Shown one piece after another: positions 1 through 7,035 of a stretch of DNA of 60,823 nt (position 1 is the first letter of the stretch; each line of letters starts with the position of its first letter). Source of the stretch: an uncultured Verrucomicrobia subdivision 3 bacterium (GTDB lineage: Bacteria; Verrucomicrobiota; Verrucomicrobiia; Limisphaerales; UBA11358); NCBI GenBank assembly GCA_903918885.1, contig CAIXFY010000075.1, forward strand, positions 1-60,823, written 5' to 3'. The notes under the pieces were generated by a model. The model ran no database searches, was not told the origin of the DNA, and saw only the letters and a program-made list of their open reading frames with translations. Made by a program: the position numbers and the translations under genes.

Positions 1-350
1 GCGGCTTTCTTGGCGATGAGCGCGTCGGTTTCTTTTTGGAACTGGCGACGTTCGCTGTGGCCGAGAATGACGTAACGCACGGAGAATTCCTTCAACATGC
101 CCGCGCAAATTTCGCCGGTGAACGCACCGAAATTGTTTTCGCTCATGTTCTGCGCGGCGAGCTTGATGTTCGAGTCGAGAATAGATTTGGACACTTCGCT
201 CAACGCGGTGAACGCGGGGGCGACCACGACATCCACTTCCTTGACGCCCGCGAGGTCGCGCTTCAGGTCGGCGACGAGGGTCAACGCCTCGGCGACGGTT
301 TTGTTCATCTTCCAGTTACCAGCAATAATCAGTTTGCGTTCTTTGTTCAT
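1..350 (-). CDS. tpiA: Triosephosphate isomerase, N-terminal part (runs off the window)
   Basis: Interconverts dihydroxyacetone phosphate and glyceraldehyde 3-phosphate in glycolysis, in the cytoplasm. The reverse strand reads from ATG at 350 as MNKERKLIIAGNWKMNK, which carries the family's N-terminal catalytic Asn/Lys motif (GNWKMNK). It continues to a GHSERR motif holding the electrophilic histidine. About 116 residues are visible; the remaining half, including the catalytic glutamate and the phosphate-binding loop, lies left of the window. It sits 90 bp downstream of pgk on the same strand, the usual glycolytic order, so the two are probably co-transcribed. The foldback repeat at 367-434 lies between them. 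The identification is secure. Confidence 0.95.
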   Translation of the reverse strand, partial: MNKERKLIIAGNWKMNKTVAEALTLVADLKRDLAGVKEVDVVVAPAFTALSEVSKSILDSNIKLAAQNMSENNFGAFTGEICAGMLKEFSVRYVILGHSERRQFQKETDALIAKKA

Positions 351-366
351 AATTAAATTTTCAAAA

Positions 367-434
367 GCCACAGAGACTCAGAGAACACAGAGAAATCAAT
401 TTGAAATGCTCTGTGCGCTCTGTGTCTCTGTGGC
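367..434. repeat. Foldback repeat (CACAGAG type) between pgk and tpiA
   Basis: Two 26-nt arms, 367-392 and 409-434, are inverted copies with about three mismatches, separated by a 16-nt spacer. The left arm begins GCCACAGAGACTC and the right arm ends GTCTCTGTGGC. It fills most of the pgk-tpiA gap and would form a long hairpin in the shared transcript. It is not followed by a T-run in the direction of transcription, so it looks more like a dispersed palindromic repeat than a terminator. Confidence 0.8.
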
Positions 435-440
435 AAAATT

Positions 441-1685
441 TCATTTCTCCGACAAGGCTGCGACACCGGGCAGCACTTTCCCTTCGAGGAATTCCAGCGA
501 CGCACCGCCGCCGGTTGAGGTGTGGGAAACTTTTTTGTCCGCGCCGAATTTCTTTGCCGCCGTCGCCGTGTCACCACCGCCGACAACGGTGGTTGCGCCT
601 GCCGCTGTGGCGGCAACGATGGCATCCGCCATCGCTTTGGTGGCTTTTTCAAATGCGGGAAATTCAAACACGCCGGGAGGGCCGTTCCAGATAATCGTCT
701 TGGCGCGGGCGATGACCGTCGCAAACAGTTTGGAAGATTCCGGACCAGCATCCATGCCTTCCAAGCCAGCGGGAATGCCGCTCGCCAGCGTCGCGCTGCC
801 CACGTTCGCATCGGGACCGAACTTATCACCGGTCACCCAGTCCACCGGCAGATGAACTAACTTGCCCTTGGCTTTCGCCTTGGCGAGCAGTTCGGGAACA
901 ATCTTCGCGCCTTCGGCATCGAAAAGTGATTTGCCGATTTCCATGTTGTCTTGAACTTTGCGGAAAGTGTAAGCCATGCCGCCGCCGATGATGATTTCGT
1001 CGGCCTTGTCCAAGAGATTGTTGATGAGCTGAATTTTGTCCGCGACTTTGGATCCGCCGAGAATGGCGAGTAACGGGCGCTTCGGGTGGTCGAGCACCGC
1101 GCCAAACGCGTCCAATTCCTTCTTCATCAAGTAGCCACAAGCGCGCTGCGGGAGTTGCACGCCGGTCATCGAGCTGTGATCGCGATGGGCGGTGCCGAAC
1201 GCATCATTGATATACACGTCGCCGAGCTTTGTGAGGCTGGCGCGAAAGGCTTTGACCTTTTCGGGATCGGCTTTGAGTTTGCTGCCGTCTTCCAATTTCA
1301 CTTTACCTTCTTCTTCAATGTGGAAGCGCAAATTTTCGAGCAGGATGACATCGCCGGGAACGGCCTTCGCGCAGGCGGCTTCGACTTCTGCGCCAACACA
1401 GTCATTGAGAAATTGCACCGGCTTACCGAGCAGTTTGGCGAGCGCGTCCGCGACCGGCTTCAGGGAAAATTTCTCGATGCGCTTGCCGTCCGGACGGCCG
1501 AGGTGGCTCATCAAAATCACGGACGCGCCTTTTTCGAGCGCGTATTTGATGGTTGGCAGCGCGGCTTCGATGCGCTTGGTGTTGGTGATCGCGCCGGTGA
1601 CTTTGTCCTGCGGCACGTTGAAATCCACGCGGATGAGTGCGCGTTTGCCTTTCAAATCCAGATCTTCAATGAAAAGTTTGGCCAT
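441..1685 (-). CDS. pgk: Phosphoglycerate kinase
   Basis: Transfers the acyl phosphate of 1,3-bisphosphoglycerate to ADP in glycolysis. At 414 residues it has the normal family length. Visible motifs in order: RVDFNVP near residue 20 (substrate side), SHLGRPDG near 60, [12 protein letters not shown] near 115, [12 protein letters not shown] near 205 (hinge/nucleotide side), and the C-terminal [13 protein letters not shown] and [13 protein letters not shown] loops that bind nucleotide phosphates. The ATG at 1685 gives [15 protein letters not shown], a typical N-terminus. It lies upstream of tpiA on the same strand. Nothing is missing or unusual in the protein. Confidence 0.97.
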   Translation of the reverse strand: MAKLFIEDLDLKGKRALIRVDFNVPQDKVTGAITNTKRIEAALPTIKYALEKGASVILMSHLGRPDGKRIEKFSLKPVADALAKLLGKPVQFLNDCVGAEVEAACAKAVPGDVILLENLRFHIEEEGKVKLEDGSKLKADPEKVKAFRASLTKLGDVYINDAFGTAHRDHSSMTGVQLPQRACGYLMKKELDAFGAVLDHPKRPLLAILGGSKVADKIQLINNLLDKADEIIIGGGMAYTFRKVQDNMEIGKSLFDAEGAKIVPELLAKAKAKGKLVHLPVDWVTGDKFGPDANVGSATLASGIPAGLEGMDAGPESSKLFATVIARAKTIIWNGPPGVFEFPAFEKATKAMADAIVAATAAGATTVVGGGDTATAAKKFGADKKVSHTSTGGGASLEFLEGKVLPGVAALSEK

Positions 1686-1883
1686 AAATAAAAAATAAAT
1701 TTCTTCTTGCGAACAAGGCCGCCCAGCTTATCAAAGTTAGTTGGCCAGTAAAGTGAATTTGATTTCAGCAACATGGCGGTCGACGTTCGCTTCCCGTGTT
1801 CCGCACTTGATTTTCCGGCGCTGGTGACGCAACTTGGCCGTCACAATTCGGTCAATCATTAACAATTAACGCAAACATCATTT

Positions 1884-2498
1884 ATGCCACACGAACTCCC
1901 TCCCCTGCCCTACGACAAGGCCGCTCTCGAACCCCACTTTGACGCGCTCACGATGGAAATCCATCACGACCGTCATCACAAGGCTTACGTTGATAATCTC
2001 AACAAGGCCATCGCCGGCAACGCCGCGCTGGAAGCCAAGTCGCTCGAACAAATCATCCGCGACTTGAGCGTCGTTCCCGATGCGATTCGCGGCCCGGTGC
2101 GCAACAACGGCGGCGGTCATTGGAACCATTCTTTCTTTTGGAACATTCTCGCCCCGAACGCCGGCGGCGCGCCGACCGGCAAACTCGCGGACGATATCAA
2201 AGCCACGTTCGGCAGCTTCGAAGATTTCAAGGCGAAGTTTGAAGCGGCGGGCATTAGCCGTTTCGGCAGCGGCTGGGTCTGGCTCGTCAGCAACAACGGC
2301 AAGCTGGAAATCGTTTCCACGCCCAATCAGGACAATCCGCTCATGGGTAAGGCCGTCGCCGGCTGCGAAGGCACGCCGCTCATCGGTTGCGACGTCTGGG
2401 AACACGCCTACTATCTCAAGTATCAAAACAAACGCGCCGACTTCCTAAAAGCATTTTGGAACGTGGTGAACTGGGCGGAAATCTCCAAGAATTATTGA
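1884..2498 (+). CDS. sodB: Superoxide dismutase, Fe/Mn family
   Basis: Converts superoxide to oxygen and hydrogen peroxide using Fe or Mn. The 204 residues match the family in length. Metal ligands are visible: His27 in EIHHDRHH, the His of WNHSFFW near residue 80, and the Asp and His of [15 protein letters not shown] near 165-170. No signal peptide is present, so it is cytoplasmic. It is transcribed away from pgk, with a 198-bp gap holding both promoters, and ends at a strong hairpin terminator (2516-2547). Metal choice cannot be decided from sequence alone, so the symbol sodB is a convention (sodA is equally possible). Confidence 0.95.
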   Translation: MPHELPPLPYDKAALEPHFDALTMEIHHDRHHKAYVDNLNKAIAGNAALEAKSLEQIIRDLSVVPDAIRGPVRNNGGGHWNHSFFWNILAPNAGGAPTGKLADDIKATFGSFEDFKAKFEAAGISRFGSGWVWLVSNNGKLEIVSTPNQDNPLMGKAVAGCEGTPLIGCDVWEHAYYLKYQNKRADFLKAFWNVVNWAEISKNY

Positions 2499-2515
2499 AC
2501 CGACTTTACGAAAAC

Positions 2516-2547
2516 AAAACGCGCCGACGGAAACGTTGGCGCGTTTT
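2516..2547. terminator. Bidirectional hairpin terminator after sodB
   Basis: A 14-bp stem (AAAACGCGCCGACG pairing with CGTTGGCGCGTTTT, one G-T pair) closes on a GAAA tetraloop. It is followed by further T residues on the + strand and starts with an A-run that serves as the T-run for the opposite strand. It lies between the convergent sod and fibronectin-type genes. Confidence 0.9.
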
Positions 2548-2566
2548 TTGTTTGTTGTTGGATGGC

Positions 2567-3190
2567 TTACGGCACCACCTTCACCGCCGGGTCGCTCCAT
2601 GCGCCCTTGCCCGCGCTGTTGATGCCGCGCACGCGCACCCAGATTTTTGCGGCACTCGGCAAACCCAGTAACGCCACCTTGCTGTTCGTCACCGTCTCCG
2701 TCGTCTTCCAGGTCGCGTCGCTGAACGGATCCGCGCTCGTCTGCACCTCGTAAGATTTCGCGTTGCCCGGCGGATCCCATTGCGCGTCCAATTCGCCCGC
2801 GTTGTCCCCCGCCGTGAGCGACAGGTTTTGCACCTGATCCGGCACGGACTGCGGCGACCGCGCCGCGCGCACCGACAAGCCCGCGCTCAAGATTTTCGAT
2901 TCATCACCGTTCGCCATCAAATCCACATAGGCCGCCAGTTGATTGGCCGCCGCCGCCATGTCGCCGATGGCGTTGTCCTTTTCCGTCGTGGCTTGCATGG
3001 ACGCCTGCGCCGCCGTGTCCGCCGCCGTGAGTTTGGTCTGCGCCGTGGCGATGAGCGTGCCGAAAGCCGCCAGCGTGATGGGCGGAGTCGGGAAATTCGC
3101 GTTGCCCGTGAGCGCGGTCTTGAGACTGTTGCAGGATTGCACGGCATCACCATCCGGCACGCCGCTGAGGGAGAATTTTACTTTTGCCAT
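2567..3190 (-). CDS. Fibronectin type III domain protein
   Basis: A 207-residue protein starting MAKVKFSLSGVPDGDAV. The first about 115 residues are Ala-rich and probably helical. The second half is a single fibronectin type III-like domain with the expected features: a W in the first strand region (ELDAQWDPP), YEVQTS, and a closing IWVRVRGINSAGKGAWSDP. No signal peptide is seen. The open frame runs upstream to 3448 through the 21-bp tandem array, but that extension is low-complexity and I take ATG 3190 as the start because such verrucomicrobial proteins usually begin MAKVK. Its role is unknown; the single domain suggests binding rather than catalysis. Confidence 0.75.
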   Translation of the reverse strand: MAKVKFSLSGVPDGDAVQSCNSLKTALTGNANFPTPPITLAAFGTLIATAQTKLTAADTAAQASMQATTEKDNAIGDMAAAANQLAAYVDLMANGDESKILSAGLSVRAARSPQSVPDQVQNLSLTAGDNAGELDAQWDPPGNAKSYEVQTSADPFSDATWKTTETVTNSKVALLGLPSAAKIWVRVRGINSAGKGAWSDPAVKVVP

Positions 3191-3251
3191 AATTATTCTT
3201 TCGTTTGCTGCGTTCACTGCGCCAGCCGATATCGGCAAAACCGTTTTGCCC

Positions 3252-3503
3252 GCATCGAAAACCATTTTCATCATCCCGAACTTCCCGTCCGACGCGCCGG
3301 ACTTGAATCTCGACGCGTCCGAAACCATTTCCGACGCCGCGAAACCCGCTTCCGGCGCATCGAACCTCCCATTCTTCGCGTCGAAATCCGCGTCCGATGT
3401 CCCGGAACCGCCGTTCGACGCGTCGAAACCCGTTTTCGATGCTCCCAAAACCTTTTCCGATGCGTCGAAAATGACTTTTTACGCCTCGAAAACCGGTTTT
3501 GAT
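3252..3503. repeat. 21-bp degenerate tandem array, about 12 units
   Basis: Twelve consecutive 21-nt units with no insertion or deletion; starts at 3252, 3273, 3294 and so on to 3483. The clearest units (3420, 3462, 3483) have the form GCGTCGAAA followed by a variable centre and TTTTCGAT, so each unit is close to its own reverse complement. Other units are decayed by substitutions only. All four of the frames that cross it without stops give heptad-like peptides (for example ASKPVFD on the + strand), so a coding role cannot be excluded. It lies just upstream of the fibronectin-type gene. Confidence 0.8.
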
Positions 3504-3683
3504 GCTCCCGATTCCACCGCAAACTACTGGCAAAGAGCGATTTGCGCTAAAAAGCGGCCAAAACCGATGTTTTGACCCGCAAACCGACCCTTTAATTGAG
3601 AATGTCCGCCGCCGAAGAAAACCGAACAGACTTTTTGAATATATTTTTGGCTGCTGATGGGGAGCGCGCCCGCCTCGGGTGCC

Positions 3684-3707
3684 GTGAACCGCGCCCTCGC
3701 GGTTCAC
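3684..3707. repeat. GC-rich perfect hairpin
   Basis: GTGAACCGCG at 3684-3693 and CGCGGTTCAC at 3698-3707 form a perfect 10-bp stem with a CCCT loop. There is no adjacent T-run, so it does not look like a Rho-independent terminator. Confidence 0.75.
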
Positions 3708-3870
3708 CGAGCGGACGGAAACGGTGACTGGTTTGTGAATTTTCCGTGCGCCCGTGTCCGGCGCGGGGGCGCGCCAGACAGCAGCCGGGGCGGCTGCGCT
3801 CCCGGGAAAACCGAACAAAGTTTTTGAAAAAAGTTTCAGCCACAGATGGGCGCGGATTAAACACCGATTG

Positions 3871-3931
3871 CCCCCTCAACCGGCCTGCGGCCACCTTCTC
3901 CCCCAATGGGGGAGAAGGCTGGGATGAGGGG
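3871..3931. repeat. Foldback element with three-way-junction shape
   Basis: Outer arms CCCCCTCAACC (3871-3881) and GGATGAGGGGG (3921-3931) pair with one mismatch. Inside are a small GGCC-TGC-GGCC hairpin and a perfect 11-bp hairpin, CCTTCTCCCCC (3894-3904), loop AAT, GGGGGAGAAGG (3908-3918). Similar CCTTCTCC-type palindromes occur in many bacterial genomes as dispersed intergenic repeats. Confidence 0.75.
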
Positions 3932-3976
3932 GACATTGCGCAAGACACGGACTACGCGAAATGGTGCGGTGGAAAA

Positions 3977-4188
3977 CAATCCCAAAGGGATTGCAGCATT
4001 CAGCCCAGGGTTGGAGCGCAGCGACTACCCTGGGTGGACGAGCAAAATGATTTCAACCCTGAAAGGGTTGAATGCGGGGACGGCGGAGGGGATGCAACCC
4101 TTTCAGGGTTGGGGCTGCTGGGGACGGTTCCCTAGGGTAGCTCGTGCCGAGCAACCCTAGGCTGAAAGATTCAATCCCGTTGGGATTG
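3977..4188. repeat. Nested inverted module of six hairpins (A-B-C-C'-B'-A')
   Basis: Three palindromes are followed by the same three in inverted order. A: CAATCCCAAAGGGATTG 3977-3993. B: CCCAGGGT/ACCCTGGG 4004-4034. C: TTCAACCCT-GAA-AGGGTTGAA 4052-4072. C': CAACCCTTTCAGGGTTG 4095-4111, the exact reverse complement of the core of C. B': CCTAGGGT/ACCCTAGG 4131-4161. A': CAATCCCGTTGGGATTG 4172-4188. The midpoints of each pair sum to the same value, so the whole 212 bp is symmetric about position 4082.5. Confidence 0.9.
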
Positions 4189-4251
4189 GCTCCGGGAGCA
4201 GCTCCGGAACTACGCGGAGTGTCTTGGAGTGCGCCAGTCCTCTGGCGCTTT

Positions 4252-4333
4252 GGGCGGGCGGGCGACGGCAAAAAAGACCGGACGAAGTTTACGATCAACC
4301 CCCACTTTTTTGTCGCACTACAAATTTGAAACT
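4252..4333. repeat. Direct repeat, copy 1
   Basis: An approximately 80-bp segment containing GGCGGGC, AAGACCGGACGAAGTTT, a TTTTGTCGCAC block and AAATTTGAAACTA. It is repeated with small differences at 4885-4963 in the same orientation. The two copies flank the lipoprotein gene, and each begins within 15 bp of the stop codon of a leftward gene. Confidence 0.85.
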
Positions 4334-4338
4334 AAAAA

Positions 4339-4710
4339 TCATCTCATGCCAGTGTCGTCAATCAAACCCATGTCCCGCTTGCTGGAATCAAAAGGCGGAA
4401 AGGAATGCAACACAGATACGGTCGGCGAAACCGGCATCTGCGAAGGTGGCGGAAAATGCCCGTCAATAACGACAACTTTTTTGCCCTCGGTGCTAGACCC
4501 CAAAAATGCATCATAGTCTGACTGCTTGATAAAAAAGGCACAGCCTGGCCCCTTGTCAAACATGTAATAAACGTTCGTGGTTGATGTCTGGCCGGCCGAA
4601 GCAACTGTGTGAGTCTGGGCAGGGATCACAACACTAGAAACGGGTCGGTCACTCTTGCATCCAACAAGCGACAAGAAACACATGGCCGGTAATAATCGCA
4701 CGGTATTCAT
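4339..4710 (-). CDS. Small putative lipoprotein, unknown function
   Basis: A 123-residue protein whose N-terminus MNTVRLLPAMCFLSLVGCKSD has a short hydrophobic stretch ending in a lipobox (LVGC). It is therefore probably lipid-anchored after signal peptidase II cleavage at Cys18. The mature part is Ser/Thr/Pro-rich and has one GPGCAFFIKQSDYDAFLG segment; I recognise no domain. It stands alone between two copies of an 80-bp direct repeat, downstream of the sigma-HEAT gene on the same strand. The lipobox supports it being real, but there is no functional evidence. Confidence 0.6.
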   Translation of the reverse strand: MNTVRLLPAMCFLSLVGCKSDRPVSSVVIPAQTHTVASAGQTSTTNVYYMFDKGPGCAFFIKQSDYDAFLGSSTEGKKVVVIDGHFPPPSQMPVSPTVSVLHSFPPFDSSKRDMGLIDDTGMR

Positions 4711-4976
4711 AAAGACGAAATGATACCTAGACGTAGAAAGCAGCCACCGCCGACTCGTGGCGTGAACCGCGATAGCGGAACGGCCAGTGCCAACGGCGGT
4801 TGGCTGCCGCCGTGGTTCCGCCGGTTTGGCTTCATGGTGTCGACTTTATTTCGGTGGTTCATATTTGGCAATCCCTTTCCCGTCGGGCGGGCGGCGGCAA
4901 ATAAGACCGGACGAAGTTCACGACCAACCCCGACCATTTTGTCGCACGATAAATTTGAAACTATATGATTTAACAA
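4711..4976. other. Intergenic region with an imperfect inverted repeat
   Basis: No convincing gene; an 89-codon leftward frame here is largely repeat sequence. GCAGCCACCGCCG (4740-4752) and CGGCGGTTGGCTGC (4794-4807) are inverted copies with one bulged base. Copy 2 of the direct repeat follows at 4885-4963. Confidence 0.6.
4885..4963. repeat. Direct repeat, copy 2
   Basis: Second copy of the segment at 4252-4333, with AAGACCGGACGAAGTTC, TTTTGTCGCAC and AAATTTGAAACTA in the same order and spacing to within a base or two. It ends 14 bp from the stop codon of the sigma-HEAT gene. Confidence 0.85.
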
Positions 4977-6428
4977 TTATTGAATTCCCGATTTTATCGC
5001 GGTTTCAGGATCAATTTCCGTTAGAGCCAAAGCCACACTCCTTCTCACGCCTTTTTCTTTATCCTTGAGCATCTCCACCAACTTTGGGATCGCAGGCTTT
5101 GCATCAGCTCCACACGCACCAAGCGCCAAAGCTGTATCTCCTCGAACCATGCGGTTGGAGTCAGACAAGCATTCTATTAGCGCGGGAATGCACTGATCTG
5201 ATTTAGTATGCATATTGCCTAAGACATATGCTATGCCCGCGCGCACTTGGGGATCAGCATCTTTTAATTTTGGCAATAGCCAATCAATCGGCACGTCGGC
5301 ATTTGTGCCGATACAGTTCAATGAATAAAGAATGTCAACACGCGCCGCCGGATTCTGCTCGTAAATATTAATCAGCGATGAAACTGCGTTGGTAGCACTG
5401 GCTCCTAAAACTCGAAATCCATTTGACACCTCATTTCCATTTGATCGAAAATCATGTCCCTTGGAATCTTCATCTCTCAATAATTGCAACAATGTTGGAA
5501 TCGCATTGCTTCCGGCTTGGTTTACGATTTTGTCTAGCTCATGTAATTTCTTTCCATTATTCGCAAAAACTTCTTCTGTGTTATCATACTCCTTCAACCA
5601 GACACTTAACGGTTTTCCTTGATATGAAAACTCGCGGACTTTGGATTTTTCTATTACCACCGTTGCCGTTCCAACCGCAAGCAATATGGTTATCCCCACA
5701 ACAATTGCTGTCTGTGCTTTAGTCCATGCCATAATCTTTAATGTTCCTTTCACCAGTGTTGTTATTGCAGATGTCGTCGCCGCTCCCTTGGCGGCAATCA
5801 CGGAGACTTTGGCCGCCAACGCCATTGGCGCGGCCTGCACGGAATTTTCCACCACGGCGGTGGCAATGGCGGTGGCGCCAAACTTGATGCCCTGCTTGGC
5901 GAGGAGGGCGCGGAGTTTGTTGAGAGCGCGGTTCACGCGCACGCGGGCGGCGTCTTCGGTCACGCCCAAGGCCGCGCCCACGTCGGCCAAAGATTTGTTC
6001 TCAAAAAAGCGCAGCAGCACGGCGTCGCGGTCGGCGGTGCGCAGGGCGTGCATGGCTTCGTCCAACACGGGCGCGAGCTGTTGCCACGCCTCGTTCGTTT
6101 CGTTCGGCGTCAGGGTGGCTTCCATGTAGGCTTGGTGTTCGCGTTGCTGGCGGCGGCGGTTTTCTTTCAGCGCGTTGGCCGCCGTGAGCCGCGCGGTGTG
6201 GTAAAGCCAGCCGGTCAAGACGGTCTGGGCGCTGAGGCGTCCGGCTTTCTGCGCGAGGATGATGAAGACGGCCTGGGTGACTTCGCCGGCGAGCGTGTCG
6301 TCGCCGGTGAACCGGCGGGCGGCGGACCAGACGAGATTGACGTGGCGCGTGACGAGCGTGGCAAAGGCGGCTTCCTCGCCGGTGCGGGCGAAGCGGGTCA
6401 GCAACTCGTGGTCGGTCAATTCAGCCAT
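4977..6428 (-). CDS. ECF sigma factor fused to a membrane segment and HEAT repeats
   Basis: A 483-residue fusion. Residues 1-90 hold sigma region 2 (ELLTRFARTGEEAAFATLV, then TQAVFIILAQKAGRL). Residues about 130-185 hold region 4 (LLRFFENKSLADVGAALGV followed by a helix-turn-helix). A hydrophobic segment near residues 240-262 (AIVVGITILLAVGTATVVI) is one transmembrane helix. The C-terminal 200 residues are HEAT-like repeats (IPTLLQLLRDEDS, LLPKLKDADPQVRAGIAYVLG, IPALIECLSD, IPKLVEMLKDKEKGVRRSVALALTEIDPETA). The sigma part is cytoplasmic; the HEAT part is expected outside the membrane, where it may sense a signal and hold the sigma factor. No separate anti-sigma gene is adjacent. Such C-terminal extensions are known in Verrucomicrobiota ECF factors; the signal is unknown. 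Confidence 0.88.
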   Translation of the reverse strand: MAELTDHELLTRFARTGEEAAFATLVTRHVNLVWSAARRFTGDDTLAGEVTQAVFIILAQKAGRLSAQTVLTGWLYHTARLTAANALKENRRRQQREHQAYMEATLTPNETNEAWQQLAPVLDEAMHALRTADRDAVLLRFFENKSLADVGAALGVTEDAARVRVNRALNKLRALLAKQGIKFGATAIATAVVENSVQAAPMALAAKVSVIAAKGAATTSAITTLVKGTLKIMAWTKAQTAIVVGITILLAVGTATVVIEKSKVREFSYQGKPLSVWLKEYDNTEEVFANNGKKLHELDKIVNQAGSNAIPTLLQLLRDEDSKGHDFRSNGNEVSNGFRVLGASATNAVSSLINIYEQNPAARVDILYSLNCIGTNADVPIDWLLPKLKDADPQVRAGIAYVLGNMHTKSDQCIPALIECLSDSNRMVRGDTALALGACGADAKPAIPKLVEMLKDKEKGVRRSVALALTEIDPETAIKSGIQ

Positions 6429-6439
6429 TCACGAAATAA

Positions 6440-6475
6440 TGTCCGCCGAACGGGAAAGCGAACAGATTATTTGCG
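6440..6475 (-). promoter_or_regulatory. Candidate autoregulated promoter of the ECF-HEAT gene
   Basis: Read leftwards, the sequence just upstream of the sigma-HEAT ATG is AATCTGTTCGCTTTCCCG followed by GGCGGACATT and the start region. The core (TGTTCG-TTTTC) resembles four other leftward copies at 3617-3635, 3806-3825, 4274-4290 and 4903-4919. ECF factors often activate their own promoter, so the motif is a candidate recognition element; spacing and function are inferred. Confidence 0.4.
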
Positions 6476-6561
6476 GAAATTTTTTGAATCGTGCCGCTGC
6501 CAATGTGCGGGTGGCGTGCAAATTGATTTGCGCTCAATCCGGCATGGGCTAATTTGTTCCC

Positions 6562-6780
6562 ATGATTGTTCCGTTGTCGAAAATAAATCTCCGGCAGGAT
6601 GAAGACGGCGTGTGGATTGCCAAATCAGCCTTGCTGCCCGGCTGCCACGCGCACGGGCGCGACCGGGGCGAGGCCACGCTGCGCTTTCAACAAGCCGCGA
6701 AAGAGCATCTCGAAGCGCTGCTCGAAACCGGCCGCCCGATTCCCGAAGCCTTCCGCGATAAATTCATCCTCGCCGCCTGA
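6562..6780 (+). CDS. hicB: HicB-like antitoxin
   Basis: A 72-residue protein of the HicB type: a short beta-strand opening, a GVWIAKSALLPGCHAHG segment matching the conserved D-G-x-(Y/W)-x-A-x-x-P-(G)-C pattern of HicB N-domains, then a helix rich in Ala, Glu and Leu. It lacks an obvious C-terminal DNA-binding domain, so it is the short form. It is followed two bases later by hicA, giving the order antitoxin-toxin, the reverse of classic hicAB. It would bind and block HicA and may repress the pair. Confidence 0.8.
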   Translation: MIVPLSKINLRQDEDGVWIAKSALLPGCHAHGRDRGEATLRFQQAAKEHLEALLETGRPIPEAFRDKFILAA

Positions 6781-6782
6781 AC

Positions 6783-7013
6783 GTGGGAAAATACCCCTCA
6801 TGGAACTGCCGTCAACTTGAACGCCGCCTGCGCGAAATCGGCTGCGAACTGCTCCGAACCGCCGGTAGCCACCGGCATTATTCAAATCCCTTTCGTCCCG
6901 ATCGGCTGATTACTTTTGCATGGCATCCGGGCGACGTGCCGCGTGGCATCATCGCCGACATCGTGGAAGACCTCGGCATCACCCGCGAAGACTTTTACTT
7001 CAAGAAATTTTGA
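6783..7013 (+). CDS. hicA: HicA-like mRNA interferase toxin
   Basis: A 76-residue toxin. HicA proteins are small double-stranded-RNA-binding-fold RNases with a catalytic histidine in a G-S-H motif. Here GSHRHYSNP (residues 28-36) provides it, and the flanking LERRLREIGCELLRTAG helix and HPGDVPRGIIADIVEDLGIT segment also match the family. The GTG at 6783, two bases after the hicB stop, is the start; the next ATG would remove the first helix. Co-translation with hicB is likely. The C-terminus ends at a convergent hairpin with panD. Confidence 0.85.
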   Translation: MGKYPSWNCRQLERRLREIGCELLRTAGSHRHYSNPFRPDRLITFAWHPGDVPRGIIADIVEDLGITREDFYFKKF

Positions 7014-7035
7014 AGCCGCGCCGTCGGCGCTTCAA
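7010..7035. terminator. Hairpin between convergent hicA and panD
   Basis: TTGAAGC (7010-7016) and GCTTCAA (7029-7035) pair around a GC-rich centre. The hairpin overlaps both stop codons. T-runs are short, so termination strength is uncertain. Confidence 0.55.

Larger units (their letters stand above)
3504..4338. other. Gene-free repeat island
   Basis: About 835 bp in which I see no convincing gene; the open frames are repeat-derived. It holds a 10-bp GC hairpin (3684-3707), a GCAGCC/GGCTGC hairpin (3781-3797), a three-way-junction foldback (3871-3931), a nested inverted structure (3977-4188), two copies of an ECF-promoter-like motif (3617-3635 and 3806-3825), and copy 1 of a direct repeat (4252-4333). 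Confidence 0.75.

Noticed and set aside
3191-3448. N-terminal extension of the fibronectin-type gene through the 21-bp array
   Set aside because: The other strand is also open here, and the family usually starts at MAKVK; the extension is low complexity.
3252-3503. CRISPR array
   Set aside because: Units are contiguous 21-mers without unique spacers, and there are no cas genes.
3592-3948. A 118-codon leftward frame in the repeat island
   Set aside because: It is built from palindromic repeat DNA (CCTTCTCC and GC hairpins), with no plausible protein character.
4707-4976. An 89-codon leftward frame
   Set aside because: It lies in repeats, covers direct repeat copy 2 and shows no domain or credible start.
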